From contig JACOMY010000001.1 of the NCBI GenBank assembly GCA_014324045.1, forward strand, positions 62,001 to 126,000: a stretch of 64,000 nt of DNA, written 5' to 3'. A program made the translations under genes and the position numbers. The notes below the pieces were generated by a model. That model was not told the origin of the DNA. It ran no database searches and saw nothing but the letters and a program-made list of their open reading frames with translations. This stretch comes from Rhodospirillales bacterium. GTDB taxonomy: Bacteria > Pseudomonadota > Alphaproteobacteria > Kiloniellales > JACOMY01. This document shows, in pieces, positions 19,995-30,813 of this stretch (positions are counted from its first letter, which is position 1; every line of letters starts with the position of its first letter).

Positions 19995-22616
19995 GTGGTC
20001 GCGGCGGCGGATAGGGAACCGGCCAAAGGGCGCTTGGCGCGTCTGTTCGCTGCCGTCAGCGGGGAGCTGGTCCGGGTGGCCTGCCTTGCCCCCGCCGTGA
20101 CCCTTGCGGCCCTGCTGTTGCTGGCCGGCGTGTCGGTTTGGCTGGCGGCGGCGACCCTTCGTATCGATACCTCGACCGAGAACATGCTGTCGCCCGCGCT
20201 GCCGTTCCGCAAGGCAGCCGCGGAACTGCGGGAAACCTTCCCCGGCCTGGGGCAGACTCTGGCGGTCGTCGTCAAGGCGCCCAACGAGGCCCTCGCCGAC
20301 CGCGCGGCCCGGACGCTCTCTACCTGGATGAGCGCGCGCCCGGAGATCTTCGCCGACGTCTTCTATCCGGAAGGCGATCCCTTTTTGCGGCAACACGGCT
20401 TTCTCTATCTCTCCCCGGATGCCCTCGCCGGGCAGATCGACCGCCTGGCTTCCGCACAGGGCCTGCTGGGGACCCTCTCCGGGAAACCCTCGCTGGTCGG
20501 TCTCTCCGAGGTTCTGCTGTTGGCGCTGGATGCCGGGCAGGGGGATCGGCTGGAGAGCCTGGCGCCCGCCATGACTCGAATGGCGCGTACCGCGGAGGCG
20601 GTCGCGGCCGGCAAGCCCTCGCTGCTCTCCTGGCGCGCCGTGCTGGCGGAGCGGGAGGAGGTGCCGGGCTCCGGCCTGCGCGTCGTTCTGACCGAACCGG
20701 CGCTGGATTACGGCAGCCTGGCCCCGGCCAAGGCGGCGATGCAGGCCGTGCGGGCGGCAGCCCGGGAGTTGGACTTGGCGGCCGGCGGCGTCACCGTCGG
20801 GTTTACCGGTAAGCCGGCCTTGCATGCCGACGAGTTGCAGTCGATCCGCGGCAACATCGCCGGCATCGGCTTGCTGTCTTTCTTCCTGGTGGCGCTGCTT
20901 CTCTGGCGCGGTCTGGGATCGGGCCGCATGGCGCTGGCCGTGGGTCTGCTGCTGATCTTGGGCTTGGCGCTGACCGCAGGCTTCGCGGCGGTCGCGGTTG
21001 GGCGGCTCAATCTGCTGTCGATCGCCTTCGCCGTGCTCTTCGTCGGCCTATCGGTCGACTATGCGATTCACACGCTCCTGCGGCTGGAGGAATACCGGGC
21101 CCGCGGCGCCGGCCTGAGGCAGGCTGCGGTGCGTTCGGCGCAGGTGCAGGCACCGGCGCTTTGGCTCTGCGCGCTGAGCTCCATCGTCGCTTTTCTGGCT
21201 TTTCTGCCGACCGATTATATCGGTCTGGCGGAGCTTGGTCTGATCTCGGCCGGCGGCATCGCCATCGCCTTGCTGCTCTGTTTCACCCTGCTGCCGGCGG
21301 CCTTGATCCTCTTGCGGGTGCCGCCCTTGACGCTCTCCTTCGGCCGCTTGGCCGGGCGGTGGGAGCGCGCCTTGACCCGGCATCGGCTGGCGGTCTTGAG
21401 CTTTGCCGGGTTCTCGGCCCTCGGCTCGGTCTTTCTCTTGCCCGGCATGAGCTTCGACAACGATCCGCTAAGCCTGCGCGATCCGGCATCGCCGTCCGTC
21501 CGGGCCTTGGGCGAGCTGCTGAACGACCCGCGTGCCGCCCCCTATCGCGCCGAGGCGCTGGTTTCCTCCCTGGAAGAAGCGGAGGCGCTGGCCGATGCCT
21601 TTCGGGACCTGCCCGAGGTCGCCAGCGCCATCACCTTGAACAGCTTCGTCCCCGGCGGGCAGGAGGAGAAGCTGATGCAGCTGGGCGACGCCAGCTTCCT
21701 CTTGGCGCCGCTGCTCTATCCGGCACCGCCGGCACCGCCGCCGACGCAGGAGCGGCGCCTGGCGGCCGTAACCGAGCTGGTGGCCGGTCTGCGGACGGCG
21801 CCGGATGCCGTGCTGGGACCGGCGTCCGGCCTGGCTGCGGCGCTGTCGCGGTTTCTGGAGATGCCGGACGCACTGCCGGCCCTGGAGACGGCGCTGCTGG
21901 GCGACCTGCCGCAGGAACTGGCGGCCCTGCGCGCGGCCCTGACCGCCGGGCCGGTGATCCTGGAGGATCTGCCCGATAATCTTGCCAGCCGCTACCTGGC
22001 GCCCGGCGGCGCCGCTCTGGTGGTTGTGCGGCCGGAGCGGGATCTGCGCGATCCCTACAACCGGGCCCGCTTCGTCGAAGCCGTGCAGGGGGTCTGGCCC
22101 GGTGCGACCGGCGAGGCCGTGACCATCGTCGCAGCGGGGCAAGCCGTGATCGGGGCCTTCGCCGAGGCCAGCATCATCGCCTTCGTCCTGGTGGCCGTGC
22201 TGGTGGCCTCGGTTCTGCGCCGGGTCAGTTATACCGCGATCGCCCTGCTGCCGCTGGTGCTGGCTGCCCTCTACTGCGGCGCCTTGGCCGTCCTCTTCGG
22301 TATCGCCGTCAATTTCGCCAACGTCATCGTGCTGCCCCTGCTATTCGGCCTGGGCATCGATAGCGGTCTGCATCTGGTGGCCCGTCGCCGCGAGGCGCCC
22401 GGCGCGCCGCTGCTGGACAACGCGACGCCGCGCGCCGTGATAGTCTCCGCCATGACCACCCTAGCCTCCTTCGGGGCGCTTTCCTTTTCCGATCACCCCG
22501 GCACCGCCTCCATGGGGCTCATGCTGCTGCTGGCCCTGGCCTCGGTCCTCTTCGCCGTCTTCCTGGTCTTGCCGGCGCTGATCGGGCGTGCGGATTCTGC
22601 ATCGGAAAGATCTTAG
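19995..22616 (+). CDS. MMPL/RND-family transporter, hopanoid-associated HpnN-like
   Basis: 12-TM RND-type protein with two SSD-like blocks ('GLSVDYAIHTLLRLEEYRARG', 'FGLGIDSGLHLVARRREAPGAP'); GTG start at 19995 inferred. Confidence 0.8.
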   Translation: MVAAADREPAKGRLARLFAAVSGELVRVACLAPAVTLAALLLLAGVSVWLAAATLRIDTSTENMLSPALPFRKAAAELRETFPGLGQTLAVVVKAPNEALADRAARTLSTWMSARPEIFADVFYPEGDPFLRQHGFLYLSPDALAGQIDRLASAQGLLGTLSGKPSLVGLSEVLLLALDAGQGDRLESLAPAMTRMARTAEAVAAGKPSLLSWRAVLAEREEVPGSGLRVVLTEPALDYGSLAPAKAAMQAVRAAARELDLAAGGVTVGFTGKPALHADELQSIRGNIAGIGLLSFFLVALLLWRGLGSGRMALAVGLLLILGLALTAGFAAVAVGRLNLLSIAFAVLFVGLSVDYAIHTLLRLEEYRARGAGLRQAAVRSAQVQAPALWLCALSSIVAFLAFLPTDYIGLAELGLISAGGIAIALLLCFTLLPAALILLRVPPLTLSFGRLAGRWERALTRHRLAVLSFAGFSALGSVFLLPGMSFDNDPLSLRDPASPSVRALGELLNDPRAAPYRAEALVSSLEEAEALADAFRDLPEVASAITLNSFVPGGQEEKLMQLGDASFLLAPLLYPAPPAPPPTQERRLAAVTELVAGLRTAPDAVLGPASGLAAALSRFLEMPDALPALETALLGDLPQELAALRAALTAGPVILEDLPDNLASRYLAPGGAALVVVRPERDLRDPYNRARFVEAVQGVWPGATGEAVTIVAAGQAVIGAFAEASIIAFVLVAVLVASVLRRVSYTAIALLPLVLAALYCGALAVLFGIAVNFANVIVLPLLFGLGIDSGLHLVARRREAPGAPLLDNATPRAVIVSAMTTLASFGALSFSDHPGTASMGLMLLLALASVLFAVFLVLPALIGRADSASERS

Positions 22617-22756
22617 TCCATCTTGCCGGATCGATGCGCAAGACCGTCGAGGCGGACCGTCGTGCTTCGGTCTTCCCAGTCGCTTCCTGCTGGGCGCAGA
22701 GAGTCTTGCGCGGCGGCTGCGGGGCCGCTAGTGTCGGTGGCGCTCGCCGAGTGCGA

Positions 22757-22830
22757 TGGGGCGTAGCCAAGCGGTAAGGCAGCGGGTTTTGGTCTCGCGA
22801 TCCCAGGTTCGAATCCTGGCGCCCCAGCCA
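22757..22830 (+). tRNA. tRNA-Gln (anticodon TTG), CCA encoded
   Basis: tggggcg acceptor pairs with cgcccca; anticodon loop ttTTGgt; T-arm ggttcgaatcc; ends gCCA. Confidence 0.95.
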
Positions 22831-23174
22831 AGATGTTTCCGGCAAGGTCTGACAGTTCGTAGCTTGCGGCGCGGCCGGGTTCGGTCGCGCCGTTTGCGTG
22901 CAGCCGCGTTCCAGGCCGCTTCGCTCTATGTCCGTCGAGCCGGTGTAGAAAATGCTGTCGATTGGCTAACCTGAGGTCATGATCGGACGGCTTGCCTTGA
23001 GAGTCCGTTCTGCATACAGTCCCACACGATCCAAAATTGCACGGGACCTGTGGAAGCCATGACCGGAAAGCCGCTTGCCGCCCTGCCGGGGCAGAGGATG
23101 TCCTTCTGCCTTGCGGTCCTCCTGCCGAAAGACCTGGCACAGTGGCGGAACGCTTCTGCAGGCGGCTGCCTAGC

Positions 23175-23318
23175 ATGTTGAAATATTTACGCCGAATCCT
23201 GTCCCCCGACGCCGATCCGAACGCAAAGGAGGAAGACGGCTGGACCCCTCTGGGCATAGCGGCCCAGAGGGGCCACACCGAGACAGTCGCGGCGCTTCGG
23301 GCCGCCGGCGGCCGGTGA
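23175..23318 (+). CDS. 47-aa protein with a single ankyrin-repeat unit
   Basis: 'DADPNAKEEDGWTPLGIAAQRGHTETVAALRAAGGR' matches the ankyrin consensus. Confidence 0.55.
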   Translation: MLKYLRRILSPDADPNAKEEDGWTPLGIAAQRGHTETVAALRAAGGR

Positions 23319-23467
23319 CGGCAGGCGCGAAGCCGGCAGTACCGGACGGGTGCGTCCCCCTAGGCTGCCGGCCGCTTCTCGGTCCGGACAGCCTTGAGCG
23401 CAGAGATTTACGCGCGCGAAAACGCTGCCGCGAGGGGCGCCCGTTTCACCGCTCCTGTCCGGGGCGG

Positions 23468-23806
<339 letters not shown>

Positions 23807-23901
23807 CTGCGTTCCTTCACCTTCCATTTGTTGCGGCCTCTTGCATCCGCCGCTGCCTCCGTCCCGCCGGATCGGGCGGGCCGGATCGGGCAGGGCCAAA
23901 A

Positions 23902-24135
23902 TCAGGCAGGGACCGTCGTCTGTAGCGCCAGGGCGTGCAGCTGGCCGCCCATCCGGCCCTGCAGCGCCTGATACACCATCTGATGCTGCTGCACCCGCGT
24001 TTTACCGCGGAAAGCCTCGGAGACCACGTAAGCGGCGTAGTGATCGCCGTCGCCGCGCAGATCTTCGATGGTGACCTGTGCGTCGGGCATGGCGTCCTTG
24101 ATCAGACGCTCAATCTCGCTTGCATTCATTGCCAA
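23902..24135 (-). CDS. bolA: BolA-family protein
   Basis: 77 aa; '[51 protein letters not shown]'; adjacent to grxD. Confidence 0.93.
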   Translation of the reverse strand: MAMNASEIERLIKDAMPDAQVTIEDLRGDGDHYAAYVVSEAFRGKTRVQQHQMVYQALQGRMGGQLHALALQTTVPA

Positions 24136-24162
24136 GGCTTCAGTCTCCCTAATGCGCCCCTG

Positions 24163-26373
24163 CTAACTTGTCCCTGTCCGGCCGCCCGGACCGCCGTCCA
24201 TGTAGCCGGGCAACCAGCCTTCGTGCCGCTCGCTCAAGCTCTCAAGCGATATGGTCCCGCCGCCCGGAAGGATCAATGCCGTTCCCCCGGTGCGGCCGAC
24301 CTGCCGCGCCGCCACGCCGGCCGCGCTTGCCCGCTCGATCAGGCGCTGCGGCCGGTTACAGGCAACAAGATAGCGCCCTTGGTCTTCGCCGAAAAGCCAG
24401 GCCGCGAGGGAAAGCCCCCGGTCCGGGCTGTCCAGGGTTATGCCGGTCTTGCCGGCAAGCGCCATCTCGGCCGCCGCCACGGCCAGACCGCCGTCGGCAA
24501 GATCGTGGCAGGCTAGAATCAGGCCCTCCTCGATCAGATTCCGCACCAGGCCGCCGTTGCGCCGCTCGGCCGCCAGATCGACAGGCGGCGGCGGCCCGGC
24601 TTCCAGCCCGCAGCATTCGCGCAGATAGAGCGACTGGCCCAGATGGCCTGCGGTCGTTCCCAGGAGCACCAGACTCTGGCCGGGTCCGACGGCGATCCGG
24701 GCCATGCGTGCGTGGTCGGCCAGCAGTCCGACGCCGCCGATGATCGGCGTGGGCAGAATGGCCTTGCCGTTGGTCTCGTTATAAAGCGAGACATTGCCTG
24801 AGACCACCGGGTAGGCGAGTGCCTCGGCCGCCTCGCCGATGCCCTCGATCGCCCCCACCAGCTGGCCCATGATCTCCGGCCTTTCCGGATTGCCGAAGTT
24901 CAGATTGTCGGTGATGGCGATGGGCTCGGCACCCACTGCGCAGAGATTTCGGTAGCTCTCGGCGACGGCTTGGCGTCCGCCCTGCAGAGGATCGGCCTTC
25001 ACATAGCGCGGCGTGCAGTCCACCGCCATGGCCAGCGCTTTGCGGCTGCCGTGCACGCGCACCACGGCGGCATCGCCACCCGGCCGCTGTAGGGTGTCGG
25101 CCATCACCATGTGGTCGTACTGCTCCCAGATCCAGCGCCGCGAGCAGAGATCGGGCGACCCCATCAGCGCGGTCAGGGCCTCGGCCGGGTCGAGCTCGGC
25201 GATTTGTCCGGCGGAGAGGGCAGGGGCCGGCGGCGTCTCGGTCCAGGGGCGGTCGTACTCCGGCGCGGCTGCGGCCAGCGGATCGATCGGCAGCTCGCCG
25301 ACCGTTTCGCCGTGCCAGACCAGTTTCATGCGGCCGCCTTCGGTGAGCTTGCCGATGACGGCGAAGTCCAGGTCCCACTTGGCGAAGATGTCCCGGGCGG
25401 CCTCCTCGCGGCCGGGGTGCAGGATCATCAACATGCGCTCCTGACTCTCCGACAGCATCAACTCGTAGGGCGTCATGCCGGTCTCGCGCATCGGCACGCG
25501 ATCGAGCCAGAGCTCCACGCCGCAGCCGCCTTTGGAGGCCATCTCGAAGGAGGAGGAGGTGAGGCCGGCGGCGCCCATGTCTTGAATCGCCTCTATGGCG
25601 TCGGTTGCCATCAGCTCCAGGCAGGCCTCGATCAAGAGCTTCTCGACGAAGGGATCGCCGACCTGCACGGTCGGGCGCTGCGCCTCGGCATCCTCGCCGA
25701 ACTGGGCCGAGGCCATGGTGGCGCCGTGGATACCGTCGCGCCCGGTCTTGGAGCCGACGTAGACCACCGGGTTCCCGATTCCGGCGGCCTTGGCGTAGAA
25801 GATCCGGTCGGTCCGGGCCAGACCCACCGTCATGGCATTGACCAGGATGTTGCCGTTGTAGCTGGGGTGGAAGTTCACCTCGCCGCCGACGGTCGGCACG
25901 CCGACACAGTTACCGTACCCGCCGATACCCTGCACCGCACCGGCCAGGAGATGACGGGTCTTCTCGTGCTCAGGGGCACCGAAACGAAGGGCGTTCAGGT
26001 TGGCGATCGGTCTGGCGCCCATGGTGAAGACGTCGCGCAGGATGCCGCCGACGCCGGTCGCAGCGCCTTGGTAGGGCTCGATGAAGCTGGGATGGTTGTG
26101 GCTCTCGATCTTGAAGATCGCCGCCTGGCCGTCGCCGATGTCGATCGCGCCGGCATTCTCGCCGGGACCTTGGATCACGCGGGGGCCGCCGGTCGGCAGG
26201 GTCTTCAACCAGCGCTTCGAGGATTTGTAGGAACAATGTTCGGACCACATGACCGAGAAGATGCCGAGCTCCAGTAGGTTCGGTGCGCGGCCCATGATCC
26301 CTTTGGCCAGGGCATACTCTTCCGCCGAGAGGCCGTGTTGTGCAACGATCCCGGGCGACAGCTCGTCAGTCAT
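24163..26373 (-). CDS. purL: Phosphoribosylformylglycinamidine synthase subunit PurL
   Basis: '[20 protein letters not shown]...[43 protein letters not shown]'. Confidence 0.96.
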   Translation of the reverse strand: MTDELSPGIVAQHGLSAEEYALAKGIMGRAPNLLELGIFSVMWSEHCSYKSSKRWLKTLPTGGPRVIQGPGENAGAIDIGDGQAAIFKIESHNHPSFIEPYQGAATGVGGILRDVFTMGARPIANLNALRFGAPEHEKTRHLLAGAVQGIGGYGNCVGVPTVGGEVNFHPSYNGNILVNAMTVGLARTDRIFYAKAAGIGNPVVYVGSKTGRDGIHGATMASAQFGEDAEAQRPTVQVGDPFVEKLLIEACLELMATDAIEAIQDMGAAGLTSSSFEMASKGGCGVELWLDRVPMRETGMTPYELMLSESQERMLMILHPGREEAARDIFAKWDLDFAVIGKLTEGGRMKLVWHGETVGELPIDPLAAAAPEYDRPWTETPPAPALSAGQIAELDPAEALTALMGSPDLCSRRWIWEQYDHMVMADTLQRPGGDAAVVRVHGSRKALAMAVDCTPRYVKADPLQGGRQAVAESYRNLCAVGAEPIAITDNLNFGNPERPEIMGQLVGAIEGIGEAAEALAYPVVSGNVSLYNETNGKAILPTPIIGGVGLLADHARMARIAVGPGQSLVLLGTTAGHLGQSLYLRECCGLEAGPPPPVDLAAERRNGGLVRNLIEEGLILACHDLADGGLAVAAAEMALAGKTGITLDSPDRGLSLAAWLFGEDQGRYLVACNRPQRLIERASAAGVAARQVGRTGGTALILPGGGTISLESLSERHEGWLPGYMDGGPGGRTGTS

Positions 26374-26576
26374 GCTGCTTGCTGTCCGGCAGGATCGCCG
26401 TGGCGAAGATCTCTGTCTCGCCGGCATAGCGGTTGGCGGCGTCGGAATTGCGGCTCCGAGAGGATGACGTTGCGGAACGTCCTCTGTGCCGCCTCGACCT
26501 TCGCTGCCGCCCGGTCCTGTGCTGCCGCCGGGCTGGGGAGCAGGAGGATGAGGAAAAGATCTGTGAGGCGTTTCAT
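26370..26576 (-). CDS. Small secreted protein ORF between purL and purQ, possibly frameshifted
   Basis: Signal-peptide-like N-terminus '[20 protein letters not shown]'; overlaps purL start and purQ stop. Confidence 0.4.
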   Translation of the reverse strand: MKRLTDLFLILLLPSPAAAQDRAAAKVEAAQRTFRNVILSEPQFRRRQPLCRRDRDLRHGDPAGQQAA

Positions 26577-27265
26577 CAGGAAAGCGCTTCCACCAGGCCG
26601 TCGAAGAAGGCACGGCCGTCGTCGCCGCCCAGCGCCGGATCGGACAGGCGCTCGGGATGAGGCATCAGGCCCAACACCGTCTTCTGTTCGTTGAAGATGC
26701 CGGCGATGGAAGAAACGGAGCCGTTGAGATTTACCTCCGGCCGCACAGAGCCCGTCTCGTCGCTATAGCGGAAGGCGATCTGGCCGTTATCCTCCAGCCG
26801 GCGGCAGCCATCCTCGTCGGCGAGGTAGCAACCGTCACGATTGGCCACCGGGATGCGAAGGCATTGGCCTTCCTGAAAGCGGCTGGTGAAAAGGGACTGG
26901 CCGGTCTCCACACGCAGATGCACGTCGCGACAGTGAAACTTGAGGTCGCGGTTGCGGGCGAGGGCGCCGGGCAGCAAGCCGGCCTCGGTCAGGATCTGAA
27001 AGCCGTTGCAAATGCCCAGCACTGCGACGCCCTTGGCAGCGGCTTCCACCGTGGCCCGCATGGCCGGCGCATGGGCCGACATGGCGCCGCAGCGCAGATA
27101 GTCGCCATAGGAGAAGCCGCCGGGCAGGACGATCAGGTCGACCTCGGGCAGTTCGCTATCCTTGTGCCATATCATGATGGGCTCGCTGCCCATGGCCTGC
27201 CTCAGCGCCACCTGAACGTCGCGGTCGCAGTTGGATCCGGGGAAGACGACGATGGCGCTCTTCAT
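26576..27265 (-). CDS. purQ: Phosphoribosylformylglycinamidine synthase subunit PurQ
   Basis: '[17 protein letters not shown]...[21 protein letters not shown]...[14 protein letters not shown]'. Confidence 0.96.
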   Translation of the reverse strand: MKSAIVVFPGSNCDRDVQVALRQAMGSEPIMIWHKDSELPEVDLIVLPGGFSYGDYLRCGAMSAHAPAMRATVEAAAKGVAVLGICNGFQILTEAGLLPGALARNRDLKFHCRDVHLRVETGQSLFTSRFQEGQCLRIPVANRDGCYLADEDGCRRLEDNGQIAFRYSDETGSVRPEVNLNGSVSSIAGIFNEQKTVLGLMPHPERLSDPALGGDDGRAFFDGLVEALS

Positions 27266-27282
27266 CCGGCAGCGCCCTCCTT

Positions 27283-27525
27283 TTAGCTGTCCAGTTCCAG
27301 GCGGTAGGTCTCGATCACCTCGTTGACCAAGAGTTTCTTGCACATGGCCTCGACCTGAGCCTGTGCGGCGGCAGGCTCGCTCTCCTCCAGTTCGATTTCA
27401 ATCAGCTTGCCTTGACGAACCTTGCCGACACCGGTGAAACCCAGCGAGCCGAGGGCCTTGCGGATGGCACTGCCCTGCGGATCCAGGACGGCCGGTTTTA
27501 GAGTGACGTGAACGCGGGCTTTCAT
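27283..27525 (-). CDS. purS: Phosphoribosylformylglycinamidine synthase subunit PurS
   Basis: 'KARVHVTLKPAVLDPQGSAIRKALGSLGFTGVGKVRQGKLIEIEL'. Confidence 0.95.
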   Translation of the reverse strand: MKARVHVTLKPAVLDPQGSAIRKALGSLGFTGVGKVRQGKLIEIELEESEPAAAQAQVEAMCKKLLVNEVIETYRLELDS

Positions 27526-27627
27526 GGCCGAGCCTCGTAGCAGGAGTTCGAGCGAATTCGCAGGCGGCCTGCCGCTGCGTGCGAAGTCTAGACTGGCCAC
27601 CGGGGGGTAGGCAATCCGGACAGGGCT

Positions 27628-28398
27628 CTATTGCACCGTGCGAGGGCCCTCCAGGTCCATCGGGCCCGCTGCCGGCAGAACGCCGAGGCGGCGGGCAACT
27701 TCTTGATAGGCCTCCTCTACCTTGCCCAGGTCGTGGCGGAAGCGGTCCTTGTCCAACTTCTCGTCGGTCTTGATGTCCCAGAGGCGACAGGAATCGGGGC
27801 TGATCTCGTCGGCCAGCACGATCCGCATCTCTTCGTTCTCCCAAAGCCGGCCGAACTCCAGCTTGAAGTCGACCAGCTTGAGGCCGATGGCACGGAAGAG
27901 ACCGCGGAGGAAGTCGTTGGTGCGCAGGGTCAGATGGAGCATGTCGTCCAGGTCCTCGGGCGCGGCCCAGCCGAAGGCGGTGATGTGTTCCTCTGTCACC
28001 ATCGGATCGCCTAGATCGTCGTTCTTGTAGCAGAACTCGACGATGGAGCGAGGCAGGGGCGAACCCTCTTCCATCTTGAAGCGCTTGGAGAAATTGCCGG
28101 CCGCAACGTTGCGGACGATTACCTCGACCGGGATGATCTCGACGTCGCGTACCAGTTGTTCGCGCATATTGAGGCGGCGAACGAAGTGCGTCGGTACGCC
28201 GATTTCCATCAAGCGCTCCATGATGAACTCGGAGATGCGGTTGTTCAGCACGCCCTTGCCGGTGATGATGCCCTTTTTTTGGTTGTTGAAGGCCGTGGCA
28301 TCGTCCTTGAAGTACTGGACCAGAGTCCCGGGCTCCGGACCCTCGAACAGGATCTTGGCCTTGCCTTCATAGATGCGGCGACGGCGCGAGCGTTGCAT
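27628..28398 (-). CDS. purC: Phosphoribosylaminoimidazole-succinocarboxamide synthase
   Basis: '[33 protein letters not shown]'. Confidence 0.96.
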   Translation of the reverse strand: MQRSRRRRIYEGKAKILFEGPEPGTLVQYFKDDATAFNNQKKGIITGKGVLNNRISEFIMERLMEIGVPTHFVRRLNMREQLVRDVEIIPVEVIVRNVAAGNFSKRFKMEEGSPLPRSIVEFCYKNDDLGDPMVTEEHITAFGWAAPEDLDDMLHLTLRTNDFLRGLFRAIGLKLVDFKLEFGRLWENEEMRIVLADEISPDSCRLWDIKTDEKLDKDRFRHDLGKVEEAYQEVARRLGVLPAAGPMDLEGPRTVQ

Positions 28399-28766
28399 GA
28401 CAGCGGATAGCTCTCAAAAACAAGGGGCCAGCCCGATAAGCGGCGCTAGCTAGGCCAGCTAGGATGAATTGCATATAGCAAGCGCGCTGCTGGGTCACAA
28501 CAGCACCGCGCCCGGGTCTGCATGGAGCACAGGACACGGGTGCGGGTTCGTGCCGAGCGTTTGAAGCCTATACTTGGGAGGGAACGGGTATAAAGCTACA
28601 CTGTCAGGCGGGTGAGCCTGAAGTCAGGGGTAGGGGTTAAGGCCTCGGCTTTGCTGCCCGGCGTTGCAATGGCACGCCGATCGAATACGGCTCCGGTCTT
28701 GCGCTTGGCCGGGTGAGGTGTCATCTAAAGCAAGGAATTCGGAACGCCTGCGGAGGGATGCTTGCC

Positions 28767-29087
28767 ATGTCGGGATTCGGTGACCGGGAAAAGTCTTTTG
28801 AAGACAAGTTCAAGCACGACGAGGATCTACAGTTCCGCGTCGTCAATCGCCGCAACAAGCTCTTGGGCCAGTGGATCGCTGAGCAGATCGGCAAGAGCGG
28901 CGAAGAGGCCGAGGCCTACGCCAAGGAAGTGGTGCTCGCCGATTTCGACGAGCCCGGCGACGACGACGTTGTGCGCAAGGTCATGGACGATATCCGGGAC
29001 GCCGGCTTGGACCTCTCCGAGCATCGCGTGCGCCACCGTATGGAGCAACTCCTCATCACCGCCAAAGCGGAAATCATGAAGGAGTAG
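28767..29087 (+). CDS. DUF1476 family protein (F1-ATPase zeta inhibitor-like)
   Basis: 'FGDREKSFEDKFKHDEDLQFRVVNRRNKLLGQWIAEQIG'. Confidence 0.93.
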   Translation: MSGFGDREKSFEDKFKHDEDLQFRVVNRRNKLLGQWIAEQIGKSGEEAEAYAKEVVLADFDEPGDDDVVRKVMDDIRDAGLDLSEHRVRHRMEQLLITAKAEIMKE

Positions 29088-29097
29088 GCATCCCTTC

Positions 29098-29265
29098 ATG
29101 CGCTTTCTGTTTTGTGGCCCGCTGTTTTGTGGCCCGACGCTTTTCGACGGCAGCGGTTGGGAGCGTCGCGCGAAGCAGGATCTCTTAGTTGAGGACGGGA
29201 CGATAGCGGGTGTCGGCGCCGGTTTGAGCGTGCGTTCCCGCACTTGGGTTGGGCATGCCGGATAG
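29098..29265 (+). pseudogene. N-terminal fragment of an amidohydrolase-like protein
   Basis: Direct translation MRFLFCGPLFCGPTLFDGSGWERRAKQDLLVEDGTIAGVGAGLSV... then stop at 56 codons; resembles the metal-dependent hydrolase N-terminal beta-sandwich. Confidence 0.5.
29107..29136 (+). repeat. 15-bp perfect tandem duplication
   Basis: ctgttttgtggcccg x2. Confidence 0.95.
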
Positions 29266-29347
29266 ATTTACGTCGCAAAATAGTTTTTGACACGCACTCG
29301 CAATATCTGTACCCTCTATATGGGACTGAGACGAGAGTGTCGAGCCT

Positions 29348-29533
29348 GTGTACGTTTGCCTTTGCAATGCCTATCGCTGTAGCCAGATCCGGGATGCGGT
29401 CCGGGCTGGTCATGACGATGCGGAAGAAATTTATTTCGCGCTGGGCGGCGGTCCAGTCTGTGGATCTTGTCTGGACGAGGCGCAGGCCCTCGTAGACAGT
29501 GAGCGCGCGGCACTGCAGGTCGCTGCGGAGTAG
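29348..29533 (+). CDS. bfd: Bacterioferritin-associated ferredoxin ((2Fe-2S)-binding), GTG start
   Basis: 'MYVCLCNAYRCSQIRDAVRAG...GGGPVCGSCLDEAQALV' CxC...CxxC. Confidence 0.93.
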   Translation: MYVCLCNAYRCSQIRDAVRAGHDDAEEIYFALGGGPVCGSCLDEAQALVDSERAALQVAAE

Positions 29534-29672
29534 GCTCGCTCTTAGTCTCGACCCTGATTGAAGCAGGGCGCCGACTTGCCCGTGTCGAGCGCCTCCGCTT
29601 CGGCCTTGAGCCGGATCGACAGGAATGCGCTGGGCCTGGCGCGCGTTGCGGACCAGGCCAAAGAAGCAGTCG

Positions 29673-29704
29673 CCCTCGTTCTCCTCCGCCCTCGTTCTCC
29701 TCCG
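29673..29704. repeat. 16-bp perfect tandem duplication
   Basis: ccctcgttctcctccg x2 between bfd and bfr. Confidence 0.95.
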
Positions 29705-29759
29705 CCCGGGGGCCATCGGCCCCTCGCGGGCAAAGCCTGCCTCTCGTGAGATAGACGGG

Positions 29760-30239
29760 TTAGTCCTCGGCCGGCTTGCTCTGGAGTTGGGTGTAGTTCT
29801 CGATGCCCATGCGGTCGATCTGCTGCAGTTGGGTCTCGAGGAAGTCGACGTGCTCTTCCTCGCTCTCCAGAATCTCGCGGAAGAGGTGGCGCGTGACGAA
29901 GTCCTCAAGCTTCTCGCAGTCCTTGATTGCCTCGCGTAGATCCGGAATCGCGTCCATCTCCATTGCCAGGTCGGCTTCAAGAATTTCCTTGACGTTCTCG
30001 CCGATCCTAAGCTTGCCGAGATCCTGAAGGTTGGGTAGCCCCTCCAGAAAGAGAATACGCTCGATAATTTTATCGGCGTGCTTCATCTCGTCGATAGATT
30101 CTTCGTACTCATAGGCGCCTAGCCTGGCGATTCCCCAGTCCTTGAGCATGCGGGCATGCAGAAAGTACTGGTTGATCGCTGTCAACTCGTTCTTGAGAAC
30201 GGTGTTAAGATGAGCGATGACCTTGCTGTTGCCTTTCAT
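29760..30239 (-). CDS. bfr: Bacterioferritin
   Basis: '[36 protein letters not shown]...[25 protein letters not shown]'. Confidence 0.96.
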   Translation of the reverse strand: MKGNSKVIAHLNTVLKNELTAINQYFLHARMLKDWGIARLGAYEYEESIDEMKHADKIIERILFLEGLPNLQDLGKLRIGENVKEILEADLAMEMDAIPDLREAIKDCEKLEDFVTRHLFREILESEEEHVDFLETQLQQIDRMGIENYTQLQSKPAED

Positions 30240-30403
30240 GATTGATCTCCTTTGGCCAGATCGAAGTTTGGAAGAGAATGTTCTTCCGGGTGGAAGGGAT
30301 CTTGATGGCTGATCGCCTCAGCCTGTTGGAGCGACGCAGCAATACGCAGATCTAGGTCCTCGGCGATGGCAGTCTGGCAGACAGGGCAAGCTTGCCATCC
30401 CAT
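30236..30403 (-). CDS. 55-aa CxxC small ORF translationally overlapping bfr (not in supplied track)
   Basis: [59 protein letters not shown] overlap with bfr start. Confidence 0.45.
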   Translation of the reverse strand: MGWQACPVCQTAIAEDLDLRIAASLQQAEAISHQDPFHPEEHSLPNFDLAKGDQS

Positions 30404-30813
30404 TCGGTCCAGGCGTAGCGCTACAAGATAACCGGGACGCTAGCCGTTGCCACGGACGCCCAAGTGACTAGGCCCAGCAGCCTCGCATTGGCGACGCTGT
30501 CGTCCTGTGAAGAGGAGTCACGGCTATCAAAAGGTTGGATCGGCATAGCCGCTCTTACCTAAAACACTCCCCAGACTTGGTCGAACAGAAGAGGTTTGGC
30601 AAGAGCCAAATAGGGATAAAATCGTTAATAATCAAGCATTTAATAAGATTAATTCTTGTTCTCATTCGCAATATGGAATTGGGGTTTTCAAACCGGTATC
30701 GCTGGCGGCCCTGGATTACATCGCTTGCCTCTGTGCGATTGTTTACGATAACCGCTCGCAACTGAAGAAGCCGCTTGCCCCTCCCGACAACAACCGAATT
30801 CGCGGCGAGTTGC

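Noticed and set aside
28795-28805. agtcttttgaa matching the repeat terminus inside the DUF1476 gene
   Set aside because: Encodes the conserved KSFE of the protein; match is short and explained by coding sequence.
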